A DNA stretch of 64,000 bases from Choristoneura fumiferana (GCF_025370935.1 NC_133500.1:11486236-11550235), one strand, 5' to 3'; shown: positions 48,501 through 57,907, numbered from the stretch's first letter. The notes: generated by a model not told the origin, from the sequence alone. Program-made: numbers and translations.

Positions 48501-51500
48501 CGGCAGCCGCCGCCAGGAGGATCAAGGTACGCGCCTGACGGGGGTGAACTGCGCCAACAGAACATGCTGCTGCGGCAGGGACGGCAGCCGCCCGCCAGGA
48601 GGATCAAGGTACGCGCCTGACGGGGGTGAACTGCGCCAACAGAACATGCTGCTGCGGCAGGGACGGCAGCCGCCCGCCAGGAGGATCAAGGTACGCGCCT
48701 GACGGGGGTGAACTGCGCCAACAGAACATGCTGCTGCGGCAGGGACGGCAGCCGCCCGCCAGGAGGATCAAGGTACGCGCCTGACGGGGGGTGAACTGCG
48801 CCAACAGAACATGCTGCTGCGGCAGGGACGGCAGCCGCCCGCCAGGAGGATCAAGGTACGCGCCTGACGGGGGTGAACTGCGCCAACAGAACATGCTGCT
48901 GCGGCAGGGACGGCAGCCGCCCGCCAGGAGGATCAAGGTACGCGCCTGACGGGGGGTGAACTGCGCAACAGAACATGCTGCTGCGGCAGGGACGGCAGCC
49001 GCCCGCCAGGAGGATCAAGGTACGCGCCTGACGGGGGGTGAACTGCGCCAACAGAACATGCTGCTGCGGCAGGGACGGCAGCCGCCCGCCAGGAGGATCA
49101 AGGTACGCGCCTGACGGACGGTCAAGGTACGCGCCTGACGAAGGGTGCGGAGGGTGAAGGTACGCGCCTGACGGAGGGTTATGTATTTTTATTTCAACTC
49201 CAAATTTGTTACTTTTACGGTTATCCCGTGAAAATCATATCGAAAATACAAACTGAGACATGCACAGAAAAACCAGAAAAAGAGACCAGCGCTGGGAATC
49301 GAACCCAGGTCCTCAGCAATCCGTGCTGCATGCTAAAACCCCTACACCACCGCTGGACAGGAGTCTAGACACACATGTCTCCTATGCATACATATCTCAG
49401 GTTGCTTTTTTCTACTACGCTACTTAAGCAGCAGCATTTGCGACATCTATGTTGAGCTTTCATCGAGAGACGTCAACACATGACATTTTAATTTTTTTAT
49501 TGTTTGTTTGATTGATTGTTCCTATTGCATAAATTTGACTTAGATTTTTGTTTTGCTTTTAATTATTATTATTAAATTGAATTCTAATTTGACATTCTAA
49601 GTAAATTCAATTTTTATTTTTTATTCTGGCTGACAATTTATTGTAATAAGATTTATTTTTTTGTATACATTTGACGATCCTTTTGTGAATTTCTTGTAAT
49701 TAACTGACATGTGTTTATAATGTATTTTTCCAAAAGGTAATAAATAAATGTAATGTAATCACTCTTTCGGAGCTAACCGCTCACCCAGACAAGCTGGGTT
49801 CGATTCCCAGCGCTGGTCTCTTTTTCTCGTTTTTCTGTGCATCCATGTCTCAGTTTGTATTTTCGATATGAAATTTTTATTGTTATGTTATAGTATGGTG
49901 AGACTGTACAATAACTGAATCGAATTGAGTTTCTTGCCGGATTCTTCTCAACGGAGGTTTTTCCGAACCGGTGGATTTCTTTTTTGACATTCATAAGTGC
50001 TTGTTATAGCCTAAATTGAATAAAGATATTTTGAGTTTGAGTTTGAATGGTGGTTGATGTTTCCAGCGCTCCCTTATCGACATGTATTCGGCGGTGCTGG
50101 ACGAGCTGTCGGGCTGGGAGGCCGGCGAGACGGACCGGCTGCCGCGCGTCGTGGTGGTCGGCGACCAGTCCGCCGGGAAGACCTCCGTGCTGGAGATGAT
50201 CGCGCAGGCGAGGATATTCCCGCGCGGCGCCGGAGAGATGTGCACCAGGTATTTGTTTTATTACCCAATGGGTGCCAACGGAACCCTTTTACTGAGACTC
50301 CGCTGTCTGTTTGTCTGTCTCTATCACAGGGCTCTAGCTCTTAAATCGTAATAGTTAGACACATGAAATTTTCACAGATTATGTATTACTGTGTGGCCGC
50401 AAAACAGAATAAAATTAATTAATATTTAAGGGGGGCTCCCATACAACAAACGTGATTGTTTTGTCGTTTTTTTTTTCTTCTTTATATTAATAACGGCAAC
50501 AGGTAGACGCTTGAAATATTCACAGAATATTTAGTTGTATAATCACTTTAAAAATAAATAATTAAATTAAAATAAAATAAATATTTAAGGGGGGCTCCCA
50601 TACAACAAACCTGTTTTTTTACCGTTGCTAATGTCTAATGTTGTATAATAGGTAATGGTAAGGAACCTTTCGTGCGCGAGTCCGACTCGCAGTTGGGCGG
50701 TGTTTTAACTGCCGTGTGTGTGTGTGTGTGTGTGTGCAGGGCTCCAGTGAAGGTGACGCTGTCGGAGGGTCCGTACCACGTGGCGCAGTTCCGCGACTCG
50801 GCGCGCGAGTTCGACCTCAACAAGGAGTCCGATCTCGCCGACCTCAGGAAGTAAGACGACACTTTTAGACCATACTCAGCCATCTGGCCGCTTTGGCGAC
50901 CTTTTAGATACAACATTAGTTCAGCAACTTTTAATAATAATAGTCTTTGAATCTTCCTTTTTTCGTACAAATTAAATACTGCTATCAATGTACGCCATCC
51001 TAGAACACAACTGACGTCGCCTGTCACGCTACAAACATCATGCATTTTGCTTTACATTGCTTCTTCAAATAAACTTAAGTGTAATAAAAATTAAAAAACT
51101 AATTATTTTTGAAAGTCGCTGAACTAATGTTGGTCAGTTTGAGGAGTATGATCTATGTTTTAATTATTTGCTCATATTACAGAGCACACCCGGTATAGTT
51201 ATAGTATGATGTGTAGGGAACCATACAACAGTAAATTTGATTATGATTCGTTTTTTGGAGTCTTTTTGTATTTTTTATTTCAACTCCAAATTTGATACTT
51301 TTACGGGTATCCCGTGAAACCATATCGAAAATACAAACTGACACAAGGATGCATAGAAAAACCAGAAAAAGAGACCAGCGCTGGGAATCGAACCCAGGCC
51401 CTCAGCAATCCGTGCTGCGTGCTATAACCCCTACACCACCGCTGGACAGGAATCTAGACACGAATTTTTCCTATGCATATCATATTTCATCGTAATAATC

Positions 51501-54500
51501 ATAATAATTTATTTAATATTCATAATTTGATTGCTTAGTAGCGACATCTCTTGTCTGGGTGAGCGGTTGGTTCCGAAAGAGTGTGACGTCTCTCGATGAG
51601 AGCGGAACATAGATGTCGCTAGTGCTGCTGCATAAGTAGCGTAGTAGAAATAAGCAACCTGAGATATGTATGCATAGGAAAAATTCGTGTCTAGATTCCT
51701 GTCCAGCGGTGGTGTAGGGGTTATAGCACGCAGCACGGATTGCTGAGGACCTGGGTTCGATTCCTAGCGCTGGTCTTTTTTTCTGGTTTTTCTGTGCATC
51801 CATGTCTCAGTTTGTATTTTCGAGTATATTTGATCTTCTAAGCATATTAGTCGCATATATCAAAGCAGTTTTTTTTTAAGAAACTCTGTCACTGTTGTCT
51901 CTTGGACAACGGGACGGAATAACAAACAAGAAAAATTTGATTGGCCCATAAATTGAATAAAGATATTCTGACTTTGACTATGTCCGCATGTCGGTAACCG
52001 CACTGTGTCGTCTGCAGAGAAGTGGAGCTGCGCATGCGCAACAGCGTCCGCGGCGGGCGCACCGTGTCCACTGACGTCATCGCCATGTCCGTCAAGGGGC
52101 CCGGCATACAGCGGATGGTGCTCGTCGACCTGCCGGGGGTCATATCGGTCAGTCCCCCCCCCCCTTCCTATTTGTATAAATACGTCAATTTAAAGATTGA
52201 ATAAACAATCATGTAAAACAGTTACAGGATTGTTTATTCAAAGAAATCTATCTGCTGAAACATTCCAGAGTTATTTCAGAGTTATTTCTTGACACCTTGG
52301 GGCAGCATTTTTATTTATAACACTGTTTTAATGAACCGTTATATTCCAGACGCAAACTGTGGACATGGCGTCAGACACGCGGGAAGCCATCAAACACATG
52401 AGCCGCCAGTACATGGAGAATCCCAATGCCATCATACTCTGCATACAGGTAAGAAAGGGGCACAAGAGATCCCATACATACAGTCTAATTGTATTTAAGC
52501 GCCATCTAAGTGACGCTTCCATAACTAACGTAAGCTAGACATCACTGAACTTCAACACACGACCCACAGATGGCGTGATTACAAATAATTAAAATTTGTA
52601 CTAAAGAGGGCGCTGCTTGACTTTAACCAAGGTGTTAATTATTATTATTAAAAACTCGAAACCGAAGACATTTTATTTTATACATTATATCGTCGGATGA
52701 CAAGCAAAAGTCACTAATTGCATAATTTATTGAGTCAGGCGTTACGTCACTAATTAACATAAAGTCAAGAGGGATAATCAAACTTATGCATGGCGTCATA
52801 AGGTTAATATTCCACTAATCGTTTTTTTGCAGTTAGTGACTTTTGCTTGTCACCTGTGCCTGACGAAGTTTATGTTTACACAAGCCTTGGCTACTTTGGG
52901 AAGTCAATTGGCGTCAAGTGTCCCGTGATATTTATGTATTTTATTTAGATATACTAATTAAGGTCTCTCCACATTACCCGTATCATACCATGACCGTAAT
53001 AGGCACGTGTCAGACGGAGTGTCAAGCGCATACACGATACGCGACGCCGACGGTTGGTCACGAAACGTGCTAGCGTGCTATAGTCAAGTCATAGTTCTTT
53101 TTTTTTTAAATTTTGGAAAGAATATAGTTTTTCCTACTCACAATCAAGAGCCCAATCGAAATCTATCAAATTAATCAAAACAAACCGGCCAAGAGCGTGT
53201 TGGACACGCCCAAGATAGGGTTCCGTAGCCATTACGAAAAAAATCAAGTAATTTTATGTGCGTTATAACACAATTAAAACGCTTACTACAGTCTTAAAAT
53301 TTATTACCGAAAAAAGAGCGTATCTTCACGGCACTTACGTCCTTTTGTTGAGAAGCGCAGTTTTTTGGCAATAACTCAAAAACGAACTATGTGCCACACG
53401 TAGATGCGAGTTAATTTTTTTTTTTCAATTTCTGTTAGTGACCCCCCTATAAATATTTGTTTTTGCAATTTAACTAAATAGCGGCTTTGACAAGACATCT
53501 GTACGAGTACTCCAAATTTCATTGATATACATCTAGTAGTTTTTGAGTAAAATGCCTGTGACATACGGACGGACAGATAGACAGACAGACGGACTTTACG
53601 AAACTATAAGGGTTCCGTTTTTGCCATTTTGGCTCCGGAACCCTAAAAATTACAGTTTTGCGATGCTTCTTTCATACACTCTGTATGGGCGTGACAAAGG
53701 TGACTCATCAAATTTTGTATGAAAAAAATAGGGACATTTTTTAAACGATCAGAATCGATTCTGCTCTTAATTCTGAGTGGGAAAAAATAAAAAAAAAATT
53801 AAAACGCCCAGAGACCTTAAAGCTGCGGGCTCACGGTGGATGCAGCCCGCTTCCAACTGAAGCAACTGGAGATCTAAGAAGGAGGCCTTATGTCCAACAG
53901 TGGACGTCCTACGGCTGACATGATGGTGTTTCTGTATATGTAGTAATTATGAGGTTTGTCTATACAGGACGGCTCCGTAGACGCTGAGAGGAGCAACGTG
54001 ACGGACCTGGTGTCCTCGTGCGACCCTGGCGGCAAACGGACCATCTTCGTGCTGACCAAGGTCGATCTGGCCGAGGAGAACCTAGCCAACCCCAACAGGG
54101 TGAGTGACAGACAGACACAAACGATCTGGCCGAGGAGAACCTAGCCAACCCCAACAGGGTGAGTGACAGACAGACACAAACGATCTGGCCGAGATGAACC
54201 TAGCCAACCCCAACAGGGTGAGTGACAGACAGACACAAACGATCTGGCCGAGATGAACCTAGCCAACCCCAACAGGGTGAGTGACAGACAGACACAAACG
54301 ATCTGGCCGAGGAGACCTAGCCACCCCAACAGGGTGAGTGACAGACAGACACAAACGATCTGGCCGAGATGAACCTAGCCAACCCCAACAGGGTGAGTGA
54401 CAGACAGACACAAAACGATCTGGCCGAGATGAACCTAGCCAACCCCAACAGGGTGAGTGACAGACAGACACAAACGATCTGGCCGAGGTGATCCTAGCCA

Positions 54501-57500
54501 ACCCCAACAGGGTGAGTGACAGACAGACACAAACGATCTGGCCGAGATGAACCTAGCCAACCCCAACAGGGTGAGTGACAGACAGACACAAACGATCTGG
54601 CCGAGATGAACCTAGCCAACCCCAACAGGGTGAGTGACAGACAGACACAAACGATCTGGCCGAGGAGAACCTAGCCAACCCCAACAGGGTGAGTGACAGA
54701 CAGACACAAACGATCTGGCCGAGGAGAACCTAGCCAACCCCAACAGGGTGAGTGACAGACAGACACAAACGACCATCACAAAATAACTGCTCTACTAATT
54801 TTTAAACAAGTTCCTATCAAATGAATATGTCGCTAAAGTCGAACTTTCTAGTTGATAGACACGTCTATTGGTATTATTGTTTTGTGACATGCATACGATT
54901 ATCGACTTTAGGGTGGTAGACCACATATTTGGCTGATGGTACAAGTCATAGATGAAGGGCGGATGATGGGTGCAATACATATAGTGACGAAAGCATAAGA
55001 TGGATAAGACTTTTATTAAACTTCGATAAATATTTTTTAAAAAAGTGTAGAAATTTAAATGATTGTGATAATGTTCCTAGTAACCGAGGTAGTAATGAAG
55101 TATCACTTTACGAATACGCACTTCTCACATTTGTAGTTGTAAAGAGGTAATTTTCCCTACATAAGTGGATGGTGAATCTATCGCGTATGAATTCGCCGCT
55201 AGAGAGAGGTTTTAAGGTAGATATTAAATATGATTTAAATGTAAAATGTTTTCATGCCCGTAATAACAAACTAACCACTATACTTCAGGCAGGACCTTTA
55301 TCTACAGTGAGCGCGAAAACGGTAGTCGTCATTGCTAATTTGCTACTTAAACCACCTGCTGTTTAAACGTAATGATACTAAAGTAACCGTGGACTGGAAC
55401 ATAGCCAGGAAGTCGTCAAGGTACATTAACCGCGTCGTTCCAGATCCGCCGCATCCTGGAGGGCAAGCTGTTCCCGATGAAGGCGCTGGGCTACTACGCC
55501 GTGGTGACGGGCCGCAGCCGCAAGGACGACTCTATCCAGAGCATCCGCGAGTACGAGGAACGGTTCTTCCGATCCTCCAAGCTGTTCAAGTGAGTGCCCA
55601 CATGGTTGTAACTTTACAGAGATCGTTTTACAGAGTGCATTTCCTCAAAAAATGTGCGAGGATGTGTTGCTAAAAATATGTTTTCACCTCTCACTCTCGT
55701 AAAGTTCGTGTTTATGCAGGATCTAGGCGACATAAAATGACTTTTTATGCTCTAGTGCATAAAGTAAAATCCACAAACAAAGAAGTTTCTACATATTTTT
55801 TAAATAATTTTTAATTTATATAAAACTAAAAATCAATCAAATCAATCACTTTAGATTAAAAAAACTAAAAATTTATATTTATAATAGTAATGCGTGAAAA
55901 ATAAAAGGAACCTTTGTAAGTGAACAATGTTTCGACTGTTGTTATTTCATGTCCTCGCAATCGAAGTGAAAAGCAGAGTGTAAAACTCGAGCTTTAAACC
56001 CATTTTCACCTCGACATGTCTATCCACCCTCGCCGTACCGGCTCGGATAGCTATTTGAACGGCTCGGGTAAAATGGCTCGTTTTATGCTCTTGTTGTACA
56101 ACCTACTATTTTCATTAACCAATCTCTAGTGGAAACAACAGAGTGGAGCGGGGCGTGGTCAATGAAGCGTTTCTTTTGGTTCATGAAAAACACATTTCTC
56201 GCCACACATCCTCGCCACATTCGTGGTGCAAACGGAGCCTAACGGTGTTATCACACTTGCGATTTGCGGGCGAATTCAAAGCGAGGCGAGTGCGTAACGA
56301 CTTGGCCGCATGCGCGCAGCGAGTTCGCTGCGTCTAGAGCTGGGACGCCATACTGATTTTCCCGTACGTACGCAGTGAATTCGTTGCGCGCTCGTGGCGA
56401 TTTCGTTATGCGTTAAAAGTGTCGCTGGGTGTCGTATTGTACTGTGTTGTGTGACAGGGACGGGCTGGTGACGCCGTCTCAGGTGACGACCCGCAACCTG
56501 TCGCTGGCGGTGGCGGAGTGCTTCTGGCGCATGGTGCGGGCCTCCGTGGAGCAACAGGCCGACGCTTTCAAGGCCATGCGGTTCAACCTCGAGACAGAAT
56601 GGAAGAACACCTTCCCCAGGTAACAGTACAGTCAATCTATTTCATTTCTAGATCACCATGGAACCTTTTTACACGCACACACGCATACTTTTTCACACAC
56701 GTGTTTTCCTTCACTGTAAATCTCGGAATAAATTGCAGATACCACACGTACGAGCAAATTCCGAATAACTCTTCTTCGAGAAATAATAGCTCAAGCCACA
56801 AGGCCACCACGGTTACTTGGTGAAGTAAAGTATAATAAGGGTCTGAGCCATCTATCGACGCGGAATCGGAAAAAACGATAAGAAAAACCTTTTCTCAAAA
56901 ATGACTGTAAAAGTCTACATTACTTTTTACTTATCAGAAGGCTAAGTGCATAGTTTATGGTCAGCGAGAAATTAAAAAGTTAAAATATTGCAGGCGCTCT
57001 ATTGTCGAGTCTCAAACTTTTTAAAAAGTGAAAACGGCCATGGCACAAGTCTATACAGCCAACTCAAATGGCTGCTATCAATTATTTTGTTGGAAGACCA
57101 TTTTTTTATTGGATTTGAAACAGCTTGTGTTGTTTTCGGTGGAAAAATACGTGCTGTTTTTTTTTAATGAAAAAAAGGTGGGAAAGAATGAGATTTTTTA
57201 TTGGAATTCAATTAAATGTCATAATATATTGTGTTCAGAAAAGGTTTATTCTAATTTTGTTTTTTACCTGCACCATTTTTGAGAAAAGGTTTATATTAGT
57301 CTCGGCTGGAATAGCAATTACTGGTTTCGTATTAGGTAAACGGACAAAAGCTCGTCCGTTTAATTTTCATACTCAGCCAGCAATTGCCTACTTTCAGGCC
57401 ACGACAAGAATCTACTATTAAGTCATCGCAATAAGAGCGAAAAAGATGTCAACACGTCGGCAGGCGTCGGCCGAGCCGATCCGAGCCAAACCCTTTTTGC

Positions 57501-57907
57501 TGTGTGGTGTTGGGCGTTAAAGAGACAACTGTTTAGGTCGAAAGAGCTAGGTTTATTCTGCCTGTAAGCGACAATACAATAATTATTGTATACTTAACTA
57601 CTAGAATATATAGGTGAGTGTGAGTATGGCATAGCTGACCACAGCTGTTTTCGCGTCGATAGATGTGGGGAGACCGTAACCGTAGTTATCTCTGTTGTCT
57701 GTTCTGTGTTGCAGGCAGCGCGAGCTCGACCGCGACGAGCTGTTCGAGCGCGCGCGCGCCGAGCTGCTGGACCAGTCGGCCGAGCTGTCGGCCATCCCCG
57801 CCGCCGCCTGGGAGAAGCGCCTCCAGGCCGCGCTCTGGGCCGCCGCCGCCGGGAAGGTCTTCCACCAGATATACCTGCCCAGCGCCGCCGCGCGCAGGAG
57901 GACGTCG
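42530..57907 (+). CDS. Opa1: Opa1: mitochondrial dynamin-like GTPase (first 14 exons, 3' truncated)
   Basis: Inner-membrane GTPase for mitochondrial fusion and cristae shape. Coding exons: 42530-42558, 42641-42863, 43373-43508, 45004-45114, 46463-46552, 47466-47617, 50067-50248, 50740-50850, 52018-52147, 52350-52448, 53968-54099, 55444-55589, 56458-56619, 57715-57907. Phases match throughout (1896 bp, 632 codons). Seen in order: basic presequence 1-65; membrane segment about 67-82 (IRYLVLGGAVGGG); coiled coil about 197-247; GTPase domain with G1 GDQSAGKTS (279-287), G2 Thr307, G3 DLPG (382-385), G4 TKVD (451-454); start of the stalk to 632. The family has about 930-970 residues, so the C-terminal third is missing from the window. 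Three exons head donor arrays. Confidence 0.95.
42641..42863 (+). CDS. Opa1: Opa1 exon 2 (presequence, membrane segment)
   Basis: Codes residues 10-84, including KYGMFVARAVRGLLKIRYLV and LGGAVGGGMTLNK. This fits the OPA1 presequence and transmembrane segment (vertebrate [20 protein letters not shown]). Acceptor CTTGTTTTTTTAAG, donor AATAAG|GTGCTG. Confidence 0.93.
43373..43508 (+). CDS. Opa1: Opa1 exon 3
   Basis: Codes residues 85-129 (KYVEWKDGLPDMGWLNELLP...). Resembles the WKDxxPD stretch after the membrane segment in OPA1. Acceptor ATATTCCAG, donor ATAG|GTAAGA. Confidence 0.93.
43765..43870. repeat. Interspersed repeat fragment
   Basis: CGAGAACCGGTAATGCAACT, GTCCATGGGCGGTGGTTGCT and CATCAGATGACCCGCCTGCT: same family as 14240-14520. 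Confidence 0.5.
43980..44500 (+). mobile_element. Interspersed element, CAAGTGCGAGTCGGACTGGC type
   Basis: From ACGGGCAAGTGCGAGTCGGA to GAGGTACGGAACCCTAAAAA, with a run of GACAGACAGACAGACAG near 44414. Related in its ends to 26465-26785. Confidence 0.65.
45004..45114 (+). CDS. Opa1: Opa1 exon 4
   Basis: Codes residues 130-166 (PRLRAAGLARAADLKDWLAQ..., ending AANTQHI). It lies in the poorly conserved region between membrane segment and coiled coil, where the processing sites of OPA1 lie in other animals. Acceptor TGTCCGCAG, donor ATTG|GTAGGT. Phases 1 in, 1 out. Confidence 0.88.
45115..45800 (+). repeat. Decayed array of Opa1 exon 4 end plus donor (2 extra copies)
   Basis: Two diverged copies of the exon end and donor: AAGGACTGGCTAGCTTAGCG with TTG|GTAGGTGCCAAC at about 45335-45400, and AAGGACTGGCTAGCTTAGCG with TCG|GTAGGTGTCAAC at about 45590-45670. 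The ~180 bp between are filled with short repeats of GAGGTGGCAACTGACACTAT. The exon copies have lost the open frame, with a TAG in AAGGACTGGCTAG. Confidence 0.88.
46080..46212. mobile_element. MITE, family CCAAATAAGTGGTCTATC, reverse copy
   Basis: Starts GTACCATCAACCAAACATGT and ends CACTTATTTGGCTGATGGTA, with CTTTAACGACATATTCATTT inside, the inverse of 54798-54942. Confidence 0.65.
46463..46552 (+). CDS. Opa1: Opa1 exon 5
   Basis: Codes residues 167-196 (PAPKIANNLQSKPAPAAAAR..., ending EDAHTY), a low-complexity linker. Acceptor TTTGTACAG, donor TATG|GTAAGT. Phases 1 in, 1 out; supported by phase and splice sites more than by conservation. Confidence 0.85.
46813..47450 (+). mobile_element. 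CGGCCAAGAGCGTGTC element, copy in Opa1 intron 5
   Basis: From AACCGGCCAAGAGCGTGTCG to TTTTGGCTACGGAACCCTAA. It ends only about 15 bases before the exon 6 acceptor, so the element supplies part of the intron 3' end. Confidence 0.65.
47466..47617 (+). CDS. Opa1: Opa1 exon 6 (coiled coil)
   Basis: Codes residues 197-247 (KRVHALQEEVLALQARYQRE..., ending QPPARRIK). A heptad-like helix matching the OPA1 coiled coil before the GTPase domain (vertebrate [20 protein letters not shown]). Acceptor TTATTTTCAG, donor AAG|GTACGC. Confidence 0.95.
47618..49170 (+). repeat. Tandem array of Opa1 exon 6 end plus donor (18 extra copies)
   Basis: Units of 81-84 bp copy the last ~63 bases of exon 6, the donor AAG|GTACGC and ~20 intron bases. 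Variation is mostly in the length of a G run at the unit border and in CCGCCCGCC versus CCGCCGCC. The distal end (about 49110-49170) decays into shorter pieces of AAGGTACGCGCCTGACG. Unspliced reading stops at once (RIKVRA then TGA). Confidence 0.95.
49190..49480 (-). mobile_element. tRNA-headed SINE-like element (reverse)
   Basis: Minus-strand B box CCTGGGTTCGATTCCC and A-box region GGTGGTGTAGGGGTTTTAGC, with conserved tail ATTTCAACTCCAAATTTGTT. A plus-strand fragment follows at about 49740-49880. It starts right after the exon-6 array. Confidence 0.7.
50067..50248 (+). CDS. Opa1: Opa1 exon 7 (GTPase G1)
   Basis: Codes residues 248-307 (RSLIDMYSAVLDELSGWEAG..., then PRVVVVGDQSAGKTSVLEMI). 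P-loop GDQSAGKTS with Lys285; G2 Thr307 near the end. It is almost identical to other animal OPA1 here. Acceptor TTTCCAG, donor CCAG|GTATTT. Confidence 0.98.
50265..50690 (-). mobile_element. Element filling Opa1 intron 7
   Basis: Reverse relative of 26465-26785: CAACGGAACCCTTTTA at the left, GTGCGCGAGTCCGACTCGCA at the right, and TTAAGGGGGGCTCCCATACA twice inside (50426 and 50584), an internal duplication. It leaves only ~15 bases of other intron at the 5' end. Confidence 0.7.
50713..50738 (+). repeat. (GT)n directly before the exon 8 acceptor
   Basis: CCGTGTGTGTGTGTGTGTGT continues to GTGTGCAG, the exon 8 acceptor. The dinucleotide run replaces the usual pyrimidine tract. Confidence 0.85.
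50740..50850 (+). CDS. Opa1: Opa1 exon 8
   Basis: Codes residues 308-344 (APVKVTLSEGPYHVAQFRDS..., ending DLADLR). PVKVTLSEGP is conserved. Acceptor GTGTGTGCAG, donor AGGAA|GTAAGA. Confidence 0.96.
51247..51500 (-). mobile_element. tRNA-headed SINE-like element (reverse), Opa1 intron 8
   Basis: Minus-strand B box CCTGGGTTCGATTCCC; A-box region GTGGTGTAGGGGTTATAGCA. Flank TTTTGGAGTCTTTTTGTATT. It forms an inverted pair with the copy at 51520-51825. Confidence 0.7.
51520..51825 (+). mobile_element. tRNA-headed SINE-like element (forward), Opa1 intron 8
   Basis: Plus-strand A box GTGGTGTAGGGGTTATAGCA and B box CCTGGGTTCGATTCCT. Head-on to 51247-51500 with only ~20 bases between, so the two can pair over about 200 bases. 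Confidence 0.7.
52018..52147 (+). CDS. Opa1: Opa1 exon 9 (GTPase G3)
   Basis: Codes residues 345-388 (EVELRMRNSVRGGRTVSTDV..., then GPGIQRMVLVDLPGVIS). DLPG is the G3 motif. Acceptor CGTCTGCAG, donor TCG|GTCAGT. Confidence 0.97.
52350..52448 (+). CDS. Opa1: Opa1 exon 10
   Basis: Codes residues 389-421 (TQTVDMASDTREAIKHMSRQ..., then NPNAIILCIQ). NPNAIILCIQ is invariant in the family. Acceptor TATATTCCAG, donor CAG|GTAAGA. Confidence 0.97.
53182..53652 (+). mobile_element. CGGCCAAGAGCGTGTC element, shorter copy
   Basis: From ACCGGCCAAGAGCGTGTTGG to TTTTGGCTCCGGAACCCTAA; the middle differs from the other copies, so this may be a subfamily or a recombinant. Confidence 0.6.
53840..53935 (+). pseudogene. 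LINE reverse-transcriptase C-terminal scrap
   Basis: AGGAGGCCTTATGTCCAACA and GTGGACGTCCTACGGCTGA resemble the very end of the LINE protein whose better copy is at 58605-58840. Frames are broken. Confidence 0.45.
53968..54099 (+). CDS. Opa1: Opa1 exon 11 (GTPase G4)
   Basis: Codes residues 422-465 (DGSVDAERSNVTDLVSSCDP..., then TIFVLTKVDLAEENLANPNR). TKVD is the G4 motif. Acceptor CTATACAG, donor AGG|GTGAGT, phase 0 at both ends. First unit of a donor array. Confidence 0.97.
54100..54772 (+). repeat. Tandem array of Opa1 exon 11 end plus donor (11 extra copies)
   Basis: 59-bp units copy the last 36 bases of exon 11, the donor AGG|GTGAGT and ~23 intron bases. Variants GCCGAGGAGAACC, GCCGAGATGAACC and GCCGAGGTGATCC mark subgroups. 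The genuine exon reads AAGGTCGATCTGGCC at its unit border, the copies ACAAACGATCTGGCC. Confidence 0.95.
54798..54942. mobile_element. MITE, family CCAAATAAGTGGTCTATC, copy 3
   Basis: TAATTTTTAAACAAGTTCCT with AATATGTCGCTAAAGTCGAA and the end GTAGACCACATATTTGGCTG. Its left terminus is cut off where the exon-11 array approaches it. Confidence 0.65.
55444..55589 (+). CDS. Opa1: Opa1 exon 12
   Basis: Codes residues 466-513 (IRRILEGKLFPMKALGYYAV..., then EYEERFFRSSKLF). GKLFPMKALGYxAVVTG is conserved. Acceptor CGTTCCAG, donor TTCAA|GTGAGT. Confidence 0.97.
56122..56240. mobile_element. MITE of the GGCTncGTTTCnAC family, partial
   Basis: TCAATGAAGCGTTTCTTTTG with CATCCTCGCCACATTCGTGG and TGCAAACGGAGCC; as 727-928 and 30487-30609. 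Confidence 0.55.
56458..56619 (+). CDS. Opa1: Opa1 exon 13
   Basis: Codes residues 514-567 (DGLVTPSQVTTRNLSLAVAE..., then RFNLETEWKNTFP). QVTTRNLSLAV and FNLETEWKN are conserved. Acceptor GTGTGACAG, donor CCAG|GTAACA. Confidence 0.97.
57715..57907 (+). CDS. Opa1: Opa1 exon 14 (last seen)
   Basis: Codes residues 568-632 (QRELDRDELFERARAELLDQ..., then HQIYLPSAAARRRTS), start of the stalk. Acceptor GTGTTGCAG, donor TCG|GTCAGT in phase 0. The frame runs on 20 codons into the intron before a stop, so a retained-intron end is possible but unlikely. Confidence 0.93.

Noticed and set aside
47449..49051. ORFs of 66-110 codons on both strands in the Opa1 exon-6 array
   Set aside because: Repeat shadows. 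In the real frame the copies stop three codons after the donor.
54100..54772. CRISPR-like regular repeats
   Set aside because: Units are fully repeated with no unique spacers, the genome is eukaryotic, and each unit is a copy of an Opa1 exon end.
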